Source: Maratus speciosus (lineage: Eukaryota; Arthropoda; Arachnida; Araneae; Salticidae). From it: a stretch of DNA of 64,000 nt. The notes under the pieces were generated by a model. It saw only the letters and a list, made by a program, of their open reading frames with translations. It ran no database searches and was not told the origin of the DNA. Shown here piece by piece: positions 45,607 to 55,866 of this stretch. Made by a program: the position numbers and the translations under genes. Within the stretch, counting starts at the first letter, position 1. Every line of letters starts with the position of its first letter. The stretch spans positions 594,073,038-594,137,037 of the forward strand of contig OZ010786.1 in assembly GCA_963932465.1 (NCBI GenBank), written 5' to 3'.

Positions 45607-47155
45607 ACACCTCACAAATCATATCCAAATAGAAGCCATGCTGTGTTTCAGGTTTGGCGAGCTGTATTTCATTGCATATATTGTCGACTTAGAGAACATT
45701 TTTATTTATGGGCTACCAGGGGCTCGTGTTCATTTTAGGGCCCCAAATTAGAATGAACAGATCAGAAAAAAATATATTTTGTGTCCCTTTTAAAGAAATA
45801 TTTTTAATTGCAAATTTATTATTTTACTTGAAATTATTTCACGAATTATTAGCAGGGTCTATGCTCTACTTGAGATTTAACTGGTCTTATAGTAAACAAA
45901 ATCTTTCAGAGAACTATGGAGTTTTTGAAAGATCAAAGTAAAAAATTGATATGATTTAATGCCGTAGTCAATGAATGTAAGACTAAGAGATATTAGAAAG
46001 GGCATGTCATTTTTTAAATACTTCACGACATAGAGAAAGCCATCAAAATAGGATATGTCCATATCAAATAAAAACGTATATTAAACCAGTTTGATCGCCT
46101 TTAAATGTATGCTAAGAATTGCAACATGTTACTTTTATTTATAATTTAACTTATTTACTTAATCTTTCACCAAAACGTTAAGATTTTGACCGAAAAATAA
46201 AAAATTATTTAAGATCATAGCAGCATTTCGTATATTATTTTATGTTATGTATTTCAACTTTCTTGTCAAAAACTGCTTAACTTACTTAGGCATGTTGTTT
46301 CATGTCCGTTTGCATATCAATTTTAATACGTTCACTAAAGCGGAGATTTTAACATATTCAGTAATCGTCCGTAATTGGGTTCTCTGCCTATGGGCGTATT
46401 TAAGCTAATACGACACCAAAGAGATCCAGCGTCAGGGTCAACAAAATTATTGTGAATTTATCATTTAAATTGCAAAAATTTACTGAGAAATGTTCGTAGA
46501 CTGCATCTCAAAGAAAATATTTATGTATAATTCCATGTTACAATTTTGATGCAGCTCTTTCATCATCAAATAAGTACTAAATGGTAATATCCACCTCAGA
46601 ATCAACGGAAAATGTAAGCTATAGTGTAAACAAATAGTGTAATTTCGAAATATAGCAAATAAGTTGTTTTGATGCGATTAAATAATTATAATAATAAAAA
46701 ATGATTCACGTACAATGAATAGCGAGCGCAATTTTAAATCTAAAATTTATTTCGTTGGTTCATCGGCGAATGACGTCACGAACAAAGCTACATTCTGTCT
46801 CATGATTTGACAACTACGTATAAAAATCACAATCAGGTTAATCATTTTAAATTCTTCTCTGGAGAGCTCGCATTACGAATGTTTACCTTCAAGGCTTAAT
46901 ATTTTTAATCACCAAAATGAACGAATCGCTATTGTTTGTTTACTTTGATGGAATGAGATATTGAGCTGTCAGCCTAATTTCAACTGAAGTTGTCTCAGAA
47001 TATATCCAGATTTGTATGTAATTTATCGTTTAAACATCAATTATTCTTGAACGATCTTTCGGAAAATTTAACTTTTGTGCAGTTTTATTGGAAAAAATAA
47101 TTTTGATTAAACATGGCTGCTTATGGCTGAGGAAACCAAAGCTGTCGGCCCGTAT

Positions 47156-47613
47156 CGTTGCCACCGAAACACTCAAGGCCTGAGGACACTAGTTGTGACG
47201 TCATCACTAATCGACCGACTTCTCACTAGTGTTCGAATTCCCACCGGAAAATTTTGAATAGTAATTTTATTTTATTTTATTTATGAAATAGCTATCATCT
47301 TATAAAAAAAAAATAATAACTATTTAAACTTACTGGTGAGAATTCGGAATACCTAAATAAAAATTCAGCCAGATGCGGAATGCCTCAGTGTTGCCGCGTC
47401 TGGTTGATTTTTTATTGGGGGACTCCAAATTTTCACCAGTAAGTATAAATATTTATTATTGTTTTATATGATGATAGCTATTCCACAAATAAAATAAAAG
47501 AAAATTGCTATTCAAAATTTTCCGGTGGGAATTCCAACACTAGTGAGAAGTCGGTCGATTAGTGATGACGTCACAACTCGTGTCCTCAGGCCTTGAGTGT
47601 TTCGGTGGCAACG
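47156..47613. mobile_element. 458-bp palindromic MITE, copy 2, with 7-bp duplication
   Basis: CCCGTAT lies at 47149-47155 and 47614-47620. The ends CGTTGCCACCGAAACACTCA and TGAGTGTTTCGGTGGCAACG are perfect complements, and the arms stay near-perfect for over 130 bp. Two further inner palindromes occur: CACCGGAAAATTTTGAATAG with its complement, and CTTACTGGTGAGAATTCGG with GACTCCAAATTTTCACCAGT. A third near the centre is GCCAGATGCGG / CCGCGTCTGG. The fresher copy of the pair. Confidence 0.95.
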
Positions 47614-47988
47614 CCCGTATAGTTAACCTTCTATTATAAGAGATGAAAAGGTGTATTTTAAATTAGTTTCATATATGTATTTTAAATGAAATGAGTGATA
47701 ATTTTATATTTTAAATGAAATGATAGCGTTGGAACAATATTTGGCGATTTATCAGCTGCGCCCTGTTAACATAAAAATACCAAAATAGCCGCTTTGCATA
47801 TAAAAATATGAAGCGATCATCTTGGAATTGCTGATGACAATCAAACGCCTTGCGCTTTTATTATATAGATTATAAAGGGAACATTTACATTATTTTTTAT
47901 ACATTATTTAGCTTTTAAGAAGGAATTAATTCAATTCCCATTCAGGGATGACAAGGATGACCACCCGGAATCCCAGCTTTAGCTTTAA

Positions 47989-48185
47989 CTCCTTAAGGGG
48001 CGGTGGGATGTATTATATTCCACCTAATTTTGATCCAGATTTACACCAGAAAATTTTAATTACTTTTGTAACTTTGGTGAAAATAAGGTTAAAAAAATCA
48101 CTTTTCCTTATTTTGAAAATTTCCCCCCGAAATTTACGGTGTGAATTCAACATTAGCGAAATGTAACTGCTTGCCCCTCAAGGGG
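47989..48185. mobile_element. 197-bp TTAA MITE, CTCCTTAAGGGGCGG ends
   Basis: TTAA lies at 47985-47988 and TTAG at 48186-48189. The left CTCCTTAAGGGGCGGTGG pairs with TTGCCCCTCAAGGGG. Inner ACACCAGAAAATTTTAATTA is the common core motif. Confidence 0.82.
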
Positions 48186-48323
48186 TTAGAGTACAAATGC
48201 AATCCCGGGGGGAAGAGAATTCCCATACAAATCGATTCAAAATCTATAATCAATTAACGAACAGTTCTGTTAGCGAACACTGTTTTGGAACGGATTTAGT
48301 TCGTTAACCTATCGCGCACTGTA

Positions 48324-51242
48324 TAAGCGATTCAGGATAACCAGATAACACATAAAATCGCAAAAACTTACTACTCGAGTACCGTTATAAAATAACAGAC
48401 AAACATGCTGCCATGCCTTTTCGTCTGGACCAAAAAATATTTCCATTTAAACCGGAATCCCATTTTAGACAAATTCTATTTCCAGGGGTTTTATTTTATT
48501 AAAGCTACAGTTAATATTGTACTTAGTATCATGTGCAAAAGTTTTAATTATTTATACCATTTTACTGTTTTTCTTCAGTGTGTAGGTTTCAGTAATTCAG
48601 TAATTTGTTTTCATTCCTATAATGTCTTGCGTATATATGAAAAAAAATTGTCGAAATCTGTATTATTAAACCTGTACTGAAAGATAGTGTTGTTATGTAG
48701 AGTTAATGAGAACTGCCAGTACTGTGTTTAAATATTAAGGTTTGTTTTTTACTAAAACTTGAGTAATAAAAGGTATAATTAAAATATTTCTGAAAAGATG
48801 TGCGCAGTAATAAAAAGTAATTTACTGAATATGCTTATCTAAACCGCTTAAAAAACACATCAGTAGAAATATATTTAACTAGTTTCATTTGTTAACAAGA
48901 AAACAGTTTAATTTTTATTTTATTTGAAATACATTAAACATTGTTATTTGTTTCGTTATTTACGAAAATGTGTACACAATCGTAATTTTAAATTCGTGAT
49001 GTTGATGAGGGAATATTTTTCCTTATTTTTTTTTTCAGTTTTTTGTACTTGTAAATACATTCTCGCTTAGATCTAAATCAAAAGGTTTTCATATGATTTT
49101 GTTTTGCTTCTTTAACAAAATCGAATTAAAAGTACAATTTATCTGTAACTTTGAAACGTTTTCTATAATAAAACAGGATTTTTTATGTTTTATTTTGTAT
49201 CTTTGCTCATTTTGAATCTTTTCTACTGATAAACATATCTTACAACTGTAAATATTATTTCTAAAAACGGAAAAAAATCACATATAAAGCCGCGTAATGA
49301 ACTTTAATTAGATTCTGACGAAACATGTTAAGTTTTTGTTTTTTTAACCGTATTTACATAATATAGAGGAAGAAGGACATTTATATTGTAATAAAAGATT
49401 GCTCGTACGTATTTTATAATTATTTACACATTTAGGATTAATTGAATAAACTGAAATTTTAAATATTTGCATTACAAGAAGCATGATTTATCAAAAGTAT
49501 ATTAATGATTAATAATTTAGTAACTCATATAAGTTTTTCATTACTGTGTAGCTTGTTGATATGTGCACTGAATAAGCCAAATTATCAATCTTTTAATGTT
49601 ATATTCTATTTCAAAGCACACAATTCGAATTTAATAGGCCAGTGTGAGATGCAAAAGTTAAGAATTTAAGCGAAAGTTTAACTAAAAGTGAAAGCATCAA
49701 AATATCCTCTCGTATCCCCAAAACGAATTGTAGCAGCATAGAGCGTAATGAATACTTGGAATGGTCGCTTCCTAAGAAAACTGCTATTCTGTTGGATTCC
49801 ATATTCCTGCAACTTTAATCAAAGATGTGAAATGTAATGTCGCCTTCGAATGTCTATACCTGGAAGAAAAATATAAGAGGAAAACGCAACTGACATCATC
49901 CAGGGCCAAACTCACGGATAAATGGCCGCGATATGACGCGATATGATTGGTGTACGAATATTTAAGATTTTGTCTCATGGGTTGAATAAATGAAGGACTG
50001 GAAAACGAGAGTACTTGTATGTAAACACTTACTTTCTTTATGAGGTTGATAGAATCTTGCCAAGAGATAAAAATGAGCACTTTCGGAGTGGAGGGGAATT
50101 AGGGGAAATGAGTCTTCCTTCCCGGCGGTTCTTATTACAAACATGGAAATTATAACCCATGTGCTTTGTTTTTGGTTTTCTGTTTCCGTCGAACAGGTTT
50201 TATTAATAACGAAAACAGTACATTAAAGATAAGCAAAAGTTAAACAATCAGGTAAACTGCAAACGCAAATAACAAAATGACCATTAAATACCCTACTACT
50301 AGTGTGAGTATATTTAAACAAAATCAAAAGAAAATCCCCATAAAATTAAATTTATGTAGGAATAGTTATTGTATGCTATACCATAAATACAATAAGTACA
50401 TCATGTTATATAGGAAATATATTGAAATATGTAAAATATCCTTTGATATAGTATATCTAATTATTTAACTTTTAACATATAAATATAAAACATTTCATTA
50501 TATAATAAATTAACGTGTAAATCATAACTTATTAATTTTTACTATTTGCAAAAGATTTTTTTTCGTAAATATTCTCTGATTTTAATTTGCATTAGACTAA
50601 AAAAAACAAGAATTGTTATTGTTATGAAATTGTTTTCTTTCATTAATAACAATAGTTCTGTTGTGTGTTCAGTCAGGCAAGCAATTTAAATTCCTCTCTT
50701 AACTTATAAAAATGGGAGAAAGAATACAGTTTGCTGTTTATTTGAAATATAATACATTTTCTATTTTCAAAAACTAACTTATTAAAATGTATTTTATCTG
50801 GCAATATTGAGAAATTATTTCGCTACTTTTTCATTATCTTTGCTATTTCATTAACAGATGAAACATCATTGTGTTCTGTTCGATATAAGGGTAATTTTTA
50901 TTGCACTATCAATCACAAAGATTTAAAAATTTATTTGAATTCATTTTCAATTATATAAAAGAGATTCGATGTCATTTATTGGAATGAACTTCATCTTTCA
51001 AAAAGATATTTTAACTCTTGATAATGTGTTTTTTAATAATTGATTTTACAGAAGTAGATAGATTTATTTGGGTTATTTTTAAAAAAATTAAATTATTTTA
51101 AATTTCAATATTTAAACTGAGTTTATGAGTTTTGATTATGGATTAAAATTTATTAGAGTCGATCTGACTTAATATGCGCAAGGCAGAAACGAGAACTGAG
51201 TTAAAACGAGTAATTTATCATATAAGAGTCGTTCACCATTAA
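48324..51242. other. 2.9-kb quiet AT-rich stretch
   Basis: No palindromic MITE, tandem repeat or transposase fragment was found here. That makes it the longest such stretch in the window. Minus-strand frames at 49611-50144 overlap a slightly GC-richer patch and could hide an exon, but they lack any family motif. A hydrophobic plus-strand frame at 48405-48680 is probably chance. Confidence 0.4.
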
Positions 51243-51806
51243 GGAGACCGGGAAAACCCTATCTCCGCCATGTTAAATTCACCAAATTTATGTATATTTT
51301 TCTCAGAAATGGTGAAAGATGGAGGTCTAGATTTTTTAGAGTAGTTAGAATAACATGATTTACGCATATTTAACAGACCATTGTCTTTCCAAGGGAAACT
51401 CAAAATTAATCATTAATTATTTATTGAAAGTCATTTTTAAAGTAGCATTTTTGGTAAGATTTCACTGCCTAAAATAAATAATTCTCAACAAATCATCAAA
51501 TCCCTGTGTTAAACTATACAATATAACATAAGTATTTAAAAAAATCTGAACTCTTAAGTTTAATAGCTATTGAAAAAAAGGAACATAAACATGAAAAATC
51601 CAAGTTTTGAGGAAAAGTCAATTAAAGATTTAAATGGCCATTAAGCTGTGACGTACTCTTAGAAAAGAATGAATAATTTCAACACTTATTTTTTTTATAT
51701 ATAAACATGTATGACACATCGTTGGAAAGATAAAAGTTTAACCTATTTAATGATATAAAAAAAGTAAAAATCGATTTTTTGGTTGAATTTTACTCTCCCG
51801 GTCCCC
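51243..51806. mobile_element. 564-bp TTAA element, GGAGACCGGGA ends
   Basis: TTAA lies at 51239-51242 and 51807-51810. The ends GGAGACCGGGAAAACC and TACTCTCCCGGTCCCC are complementary over about 12 bp. The interior is AT-rich with no ORF. Confidence 0.8.
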
Positions 51807-52012
51807 TTAAAGTACATTAAAATTTTCACGATTTTTCGGAGCTATAGGACAAGGATCATAGCTACCACAAGCAGAATATCTGACAAGTCTGTCTTTAATC
51901 TTTTAATGGGCAAAGTGGAGAGATGTAAATATTATTAAAATAATTCTGAAATCTACATTAAAATCTTGTTATATTTAAGAAATAATACATTTTTAAAACA
52001 ATATTGATACAT

Positions 52013-52240
52013 TTAATATTTAGTGTGCACCCCCATTTTTTACTAAAAATTCAATACGTCTTGGCATGCTTTGTATGTGTTTTTGGCAATTAATTTGTAT
52101 TTCGTTGTCATGGTGCCAAATTTGAATGAGTCTTTATATCACACCATTCTTGTTAGTGATGTTGCATTTCTTTAAATTTTTTTCCCTTCTTATAGCCCAA
52201 AGATTCTCTATGGCGTTCATATCTGGACTGTTTCTAAGTG
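52013..52240 (-). pseudogene. Tc1-like transposase C-terminus, minus copy
   Basis: Reads SPDMNAIENLWAI-like (PDMNAIENLWAIRREKNLKK), then TNKNGVI, a stop, RLIQIWHHDNEIQINCQKHI, SMPRRIEFLVKNGGAHTKY and stop. PDMNxIENLW carries the third catalytic acidic region of Tc1 transposases. Confidence 0.85.
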
Positions 52241-52249
52241 TTTTCTTTA

Positions 52250-52428
52250 ATTAAAAATTAAAGAAATTCAACATCACAAACAAGAATGGTCTGATAGAAA
52301 GTCTCATCCGAATTTGGCATCATGACAACGAAATAGAAATTAATTTGAAAAAACAAAAACTCATACAAAGTATGCCAAGACATATCGAATCTTCAATAAA
52401 AAACAAGAGGATGTACACTAAATATTAA
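52250..52428 (+). pseudogene. Tc1-like transposase C-terminus, plus copy
   Basis: Reads KKFNITNKNGLIESLIRIWH, then HDNEIEINLKKQKLIQSMPR, HIESSIKNKRMYTKY and stop. It is open over its whole length, with about 75 percent identity to the minus copy by eye. It lacks the catalytic PDMNPIENLW part. Confidence 0.85.
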
Positions 52429-52528
52429 ATGTATCAATATTGTTTAAAAAATTCATTATTTATTTAATATAACAAGATTTAAATGTAAATCTCACAATTA
52501 TTCTAATAATTTTTACACCTCTGTAATT

Positions 52529-52901
52529 ATGTTTCTAAAATGTAGAAATAATTTAATAGTCCACAGAATTCATGACAAAATTAATGTAAAGATGATTGCG
52601 TTTCTTCTTGCACGGATTTTTTTCACCACTAAAATTTAATAATAAATTTTACCTAAAACAATAGCCGAAATCTAACGATTTTTTTTAAACTGCTTTTTCT
52701 AATGTTTTTCATATTTTTATTATGTCTTACCTTATTTTGCTATAATTTCATTAACATGGTCTCCTTTTATCACCTATTTTCATCGAGTTACCAGACTAGG
52801 CGGGCGCCGTCCTCTTTTCCCCTTGTTCTCCTATGCTTTTTATGCATTTTTCAGTCCTGTTAGTCTGAACTCTCATCAATGATGTTTTTTATTATCGTTT
52901 T
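52529..52901. other. No gene recognised
   Basis: AT-rich, with a GC-richer patch GGCGGGCGCCGTCCTC near 52799 that lies downstream of the minus-strand ORF. Confidence 0.4.
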
Positions 52902-53285
52902 TTATTCTCTATTGGGCATTAACTTAAAAACTTTAATCACTTTTTTCTGTAAATATGTAAATACTTCACTTTTTTCTATACTTTCGAACTTTGCTTTGCA
53001 TTTATTGTGTTTAACTAATGTATGGTCTCTGAATAGAGTCTTTTTTATGCTGGGGCTTTCTTTGGTAGCTTTGTCGACTGTCATGGACATTTTATTTGGA
53101 TCATATGGAACTTTTTTTTTATTGCTATACCAACAATTTTTAATTGTTTTTTCTTCTCTACTTTTATTTATTACTTGTGGCCACCAGCCGCGTTTAAACC
53201 TTATTTTTTCTAAGGCTCCCAATGCATTGAAACAAGCAACATTTATAGCCTGGATGTAAAGTTGCAACGCAAATAGGGAATTCAA
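52902..53285 (-). CDS. Unassigned 127-aa ORF, dispersed coding repeat
   Basis: The frame opens MNSLFALQLYIQAINVACFN and continues GALEKIRFKRGWWPQVINKS, NKKKVPYDPNKMSMTVDKAT, SPSIKKTLFRDHTLVKHN, ending VFKLMPNRE. It is rich in Lys, Trp-containing and hydrophilic, whereas the overlapping plus-strand frame is an implausible Phe/Leu string, so the minus strand is the likely coding one. A broken homologue at 36312-36840 shows it is repeated in the genome. I do not recognise the family. A transposon-encoded protein is most likely. No splice or promoter signal was identified. Confidence 0.45.
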   Translation of the reverse strand: MNSLFALQLYIQAINVACFNALGALEKIRFKRGWWPQVINKSREEKTIKNCWYSNKKKVPYDPNKMSMTVDKATKESPSIKKTLFRDHTLVKHNKCKAKFESIEKSEVFTYLQKKVIKVFKLMPNRE

Positions 53286-53354
53286 GAACTCTGCTCACAT
53301 TGTTCCATTGTTCCAACGATTTCTTACGATGAAATAAGACCAAATTTTCTTATA

Positions 53355-53762
53355 CATAATGAAGGGAACGAATATTTTTTCCAACTGGATTAAATCACAT
53401 TCAAGGCTGGAGTAGCACAGTTGAAGTTTATTCCAACAGGGCGAAAAATGTCCAGACCAGGGATCGAACCTGGATACTTGGCGTGCCGTGCCAATGCCTT
53501 ACATGTTAGGCTATCCGGACCGATACCTGGCTGACATATTTCACTCTTATTAGATGGACTTGGCTGCGAACTGCAGCGCTAGTTTCATTCATCCGAGCTA
53601 TAACTATAGCATTTACACGAAGAAACTACTTTAACACGGAAACTCCTGTATACCATGTAATTAGGTCATAATGAAGGGAACGAATATTTTTTCCAACTGG
53701 ATTAAATCATATTCAAGGCTGGAGTAGCACAGTTGAAGTTTATTCCAACAGGGCGAAAAATG
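53355..53762 (-). repeat. Two-copy tandem unit (312 bp) carrying a tRNA-like gene
   Basis: A 96-bp block (CATAATGAAGGGAACGAATA ... CAGGGCGAAAAATG) occurs at 53355-53450 and 53667-53762, 312 bp apart. On the minus strand the block directly follows the tRNA-like sequence 53450-53520 and begins with ATTTTTCGCCC. The layout therefore parallels the roughly 327-bp array at 56.7-59.1 kb. Confidence 0.85.
53450..53520 (-). tRNA. tRNA-like gene or pseudogene, apparent anticodon GGC
   Basis: Read on the minus strand, a 71-nt cloverleaf forms with every stem paired. Acceptor GTCCGGA/TCTGGAC (one G-U), D stem GCC/GGC, anticodon stem TTGGC/GCCAA around loop ACGGCAC, T stem CCAGG/CCTGG with loop TTCGATC. 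A box TAGCCTAACATG and B box GTTCGATCC fit the Pol III consensus fully, and a T5 run follows at 53449-53445. Against a working tRNA: loop position 33 is C instead of U, there is no G3-U70 pair for Ala, and GGC is not a usual eukaryotic Ala anticodon. A tRNA-derived repeat or pseudogene is more likely. Confidence 0.6.
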
Positions 53763-53909
53763 GACATTTTTCGCACATTCTCGAAAATATACAGGGTGTC
53801 ACAGCTAAGATATTACAGACTTCGAGGGGAGGTAGATTACACATAGACGACTCGGAATCACATAGTAATGCCGTGCCAGAAGCACCTTCCTGACCCAGTG
53901 AGTGCATTG

Positions 53910-54110
53910 CCAGTGTTGCCAAGGGCTGCTTTTTCTTAATTCAGTTTTTTTTTTTTTTTTTTTTTCATGACCACTTTCCTGAAATGTTAAAATTCCCCTT
54001 CTTTTCGCCTTAATTAATATGTCCTTGAATAAGGCGAATTTTACTATTTCAAAAAACTAGAGACAATAAAAAAATCTGAATTTAAAAAAGTCGGCCACTG
54101 GTAGCACTGG
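53910..54110. mobile_element. 201-bp CCAGTGTTGCCA hairpin MITE
   Basis: GCATTG flanks both sides (53904-53909, 54111-54116), a 6-bp duplication. The ends CCAGTGTTGCCAAGGGCTGC and CGGCCACTGGTAGCACTGG are complementary. Inner CATGACCACTTTCCTGAAAT and ATTTTACTATTTCAAAAAAC follow the family layout. Confidence 0.88.
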
Positions 54111-54155
54111 GCATTGAAAAGGCTGGATCACAAAAAGCTGGTCTTTGGCACCTGA

Positions 54156-54346
54156 CAGTTGACAGTGGACTACCTTTTTTTCAATTGAGATTTCTTGATT
54201 GGCACCACTATTTTCAGATGATAAAGTTCCCCTTCTTTAATAACATATTAATTAAGTTAAAAACAAAGGGAATTTTACTATTTAAAAAAACTGGTGCCTA
54301 TGAAGAAATCGGAATTAAAAAAAAAAGTAGCCCACTGGCAACACTG
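54156..54346. mobile_element. 191-bp CAGTGTTGCCA hairpin MITE
   Basis: The left arm GACAGTGGACTACC pairs with GTAGCCCACTGGCAACACTG. Inner TTCTTGATTGGCACCACTAT pairs with AACTGGTGCCTATGAAGAAA. Only about 45 bp from the previous hairpin. Confidence 0.82.
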
Positions 54347-54734
54347 ATTCAATGCCCTCTGCCGCGTCTGGAAGGCGTTTCGGAACTGGCAATCCTATTT
54401 GATTCCGAGTTGTCACGGTGTACCGTGCCCCCCCTCCCCCCCCTAGAATTTTGTAACATGTTATCTGGGACACGAGCTTTATACGGATTTCCGAGCTTTA
54501 TACGGATAAAGAATGCATTTAGCAATTATGAGACCTTCAAAAGGAGAGATTATTTATTTTCTTCCATGATTATAATATATTTATGCAGATTAACACTTAC
54601 ATTGGTTGTGAGAACGCACTTCCCACGTATTTTTAATTTCAAACTGCCGAAAATATATTCCAGAATTTTTTAAAACATTTTCGTGATTTTTTAATGCACG
54701 TGACGAAAAACATTTTATAAACTTTCATAGTGGC

Positions 54735-54914
54735 CAGGGGTTGCCAGTTTGGCTTTTTTTTACTGCAAAAGTTTTGAATTCATACCAGAAATTCTGAAAG
54801 AAGAATTGATACTTTAAGCTATTATAAAATGTTTGTCATTGAATAAAGAAAATAATGATACAGGGTATTTTTACTATTTCGAAAATTAAAAAACTGGCCA
54901 AACTGGCAACCGTG
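54735..54914. mobile_element. 180-bp CAGKGGTTGCCAG hairpin MITE
   Basis: CAGGGGTTGCCAGTTTGGC is complementary to GGCCAAACTGGCAACCGTG. Inner CATACCAGAAATTCTGAAAG is the core motif. The right side follows directly into another TTAA MITE. Confidence 0.8.
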
Positions 54915-54920
54915 AATTAA

Positions 54921-55040
54921 CCCTAGAACTACTGGCAATTTTACTCATGCTTTACAAAAATTTTCCATACCAGAATTTTTATTTAAAATTATTTAAATTA
55001 TTTATTTGACTTATTATCGCGCGTTTTATACTATTAAAAT
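54921..55040. mobile_element. Truncated TTAA MITE of the CCCTCYGTCTACCAG family, inverted
   Basis: TTAA-CCCTAGAACTACTGGCAAT followed by TTTACTCATGCTTTACAAAA and ACCAGAATTTTTATTTAAAA matches the right half of 55576-55775 read backwards. The rest is missing where the next TTAA MITE begins. Confidence 0.8.
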
Positions 55041-55044
55041 TTAA

Positions 55045-55253
55045 CCCATTACCTGCTAGTTTTGTGTTTTCGTAACTTTTAAAAGAAATTTGAATTAACT
55101 CATAAGATACCAATATTTTTAATTAAAATAATTGCTTTGATTAATTACAGAAAAATTAAAAAATAAATAAAGCGAAGATTATCTTTCAATATTTGTGGTG
55201 GCAAACGTAAAAAAATTGAGGACTACTATCTTATAGTTTCAGCAGTTAATGGG
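55045..55253. mobile_element. 209-bp TTAA MITE, CCCATTACCTGCTA ends
   Basis: TTAA lies at 55041-55044 and 55254-55257. The ends CCCATTACCTGCTAG and CAGCAGTTAATGGG are complementary with a small offset. Inner AGATACCAATATTTTTAATT pairs with TTTCAATATTTGTGGTGGCA. Confidence 0.9.
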
Positions 55254-55328
55254 TTAAATTTCTTTTTGAGTTGCTAATGTTTCTTCAAGTTGCTTACATG
55301 ACGCCTCGATTGGAGGCTGCTACACAAC

Positions 55329-55518
55329 CAGTGTTGCCAGAGGGTTACTTTCTTTTTATTTCAGAATTCTTGATTGCCATCACTTATTTGAAATGTTAAA
55401 ATTCGCCTTACATAATGACATATTAATTTAGGTGAAAACAAGGGGAGTTTTACCATTTCAAAAAAGTGGTGCAAATCAAGATATCCAAATTAAAAATGGT
55501 AGCCCCCTGGCAACCCTG
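55329..55518. mobile_element. 190-bp CAGTGTTGCCAG hairpin MITE
   Basis: The ends CAGTGTTGCCAGAGGGTTAC and GTAGCCCCCTGGCAACCCTG are complementary. The flanks TACACAAC and TACGCAAT agree at six of eight positions, suggesting an old 8-bp duplication. Inner TTGATTGCCATCACTTATTT pairs with AAAAAAGTGGTGCAAATCAA. Confidence 0.88.
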
Positions 55519-55575
55519 TACGCAATTTGGAGGAAGGTGAACACTGTTCAATTGTTGTCTGGTTTATATATTTAA

Positions 55576-55775
55576 CCCTCTGTCTACCAGAAGGGTCCAA
55601 TGGACCCGACATGTACATTCAAAATATTTATTCAAACCAGAAATTTCTTCAAAACAAACTAAATGTATAAATCAGACAATAATAAGTTAAATAAACAAAT
55701 TAAATAGTTTTAAGTAAAAATTCTGGTGTAGAATGTTTTTATAAAACTTGAGTAAAATTTCCGGTAGTTCTAGGG
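55576..55775. mobile_element. 200-bp TTAA MITE, CCCTCTGTCTACCAG family
   Basis: TTAA lies at 55572-55575 and 55776-55779. It aligns end to end with 32192-32391. The asymmetric ends CCCTCTGTCTACCAG and TAGTTCTAGGG share only the tip. GGGTCCAATGGACCC near the left end is a perfect 15-bp palindrome. Confidence 0.92.
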
Positions 55776-55779
55776 TTAA

Positions 55780-55866
55780 TTTATTTTAAATATATTTCTG
55801 GTTTGAATAAATATTTTGAATGTACTTGTCGGTTTCATTTAATCCAACTGGTAGGCGTAGGGTTAA
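55780..55866. mobile_element. Inverted fragment of the same MITE family
   Basis: ATATTTCTGGTTTGAATAAA, then TTGAATGTACTTGTCGG, CCAACTGGTAGGCGTAGGG-TTAA, is the left end of the family read backwards. It abuts the complete copy tip to tip, giving a partial head-to-head pair. Confidence 0.82.

Larger units (their letters stand above)
45480..48323. mobile_element. 2.84-kb TA-type element with CAGTGSGCGATNGGTTAACGA ends
   Basis: The left end is TACAGTGGGCGATCGGTTAA followed by CGAAC. The right end is GTTCGTTAACCTATCGCGCA followed by CTGTA. Additional GTTAACGA or TTAGCGAAC words occur near both ends (45528, 45560, 45598, 48256, 48272). The interior has no recognisable transposase. It holds the 458-bp MITE and one TTAA MITE, so it predates them. 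The ends are pogo-like. Confidence 0.7.
51916..52527. mobile_element. Foldback of two Tc1-like 3' ends
   Basis: Two copies of the same Tc1-like 3' end face each other tail-out. The outer arms (ATGTAAATATTATTAAAATA and its complement near 52510) and an AACAAGATTTTAATGTAGAT-like block pair on both sides. The coding tails meet near 52245. Confidence 0.8.
53790..54465. mobile_element. Inverted-arm element interrupted by two hairpin MITEs
   Basis: The left arm ACAGGGTGTCACAGCTAAGA, GGGGAGGTAGATTACAC and GACTCGGAATCACATAG matches the complement of the right arm (CTATTTGATTCCGAGTTGTC, then C-rich sequence). Between them lie the hairpins 53910-54110 and 54156-54346. The outer arms are of the same general type as the element at 62170-62757 (CACCCTGTAT tip). 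Confidence 0.65.

Noticed and set aside
42613..47872. Large element from GGGGGCTCTGCCCCC to TTTATTATATAGAT
   Set aside because: The right signature lies inside the 45480-48323 TIR element while the left lies outside it, so the two cannot bound one insertion.
49611..50144. Overlapping minus-strand ORFs as a host gene
   Set aside because: No motif, no consistent single frame and no splice or poly(A) support beyond chance.
52879..53259. 126-codon hydrophobic plus-strand ORF that could be a membrane protein
   Set aside because: It is the antisense of a more protein-like charged minus-strand frame, which has a broken homologue at 36 kb. Phe/Leu strings are expected opposite Lys/Glu-rich coding.
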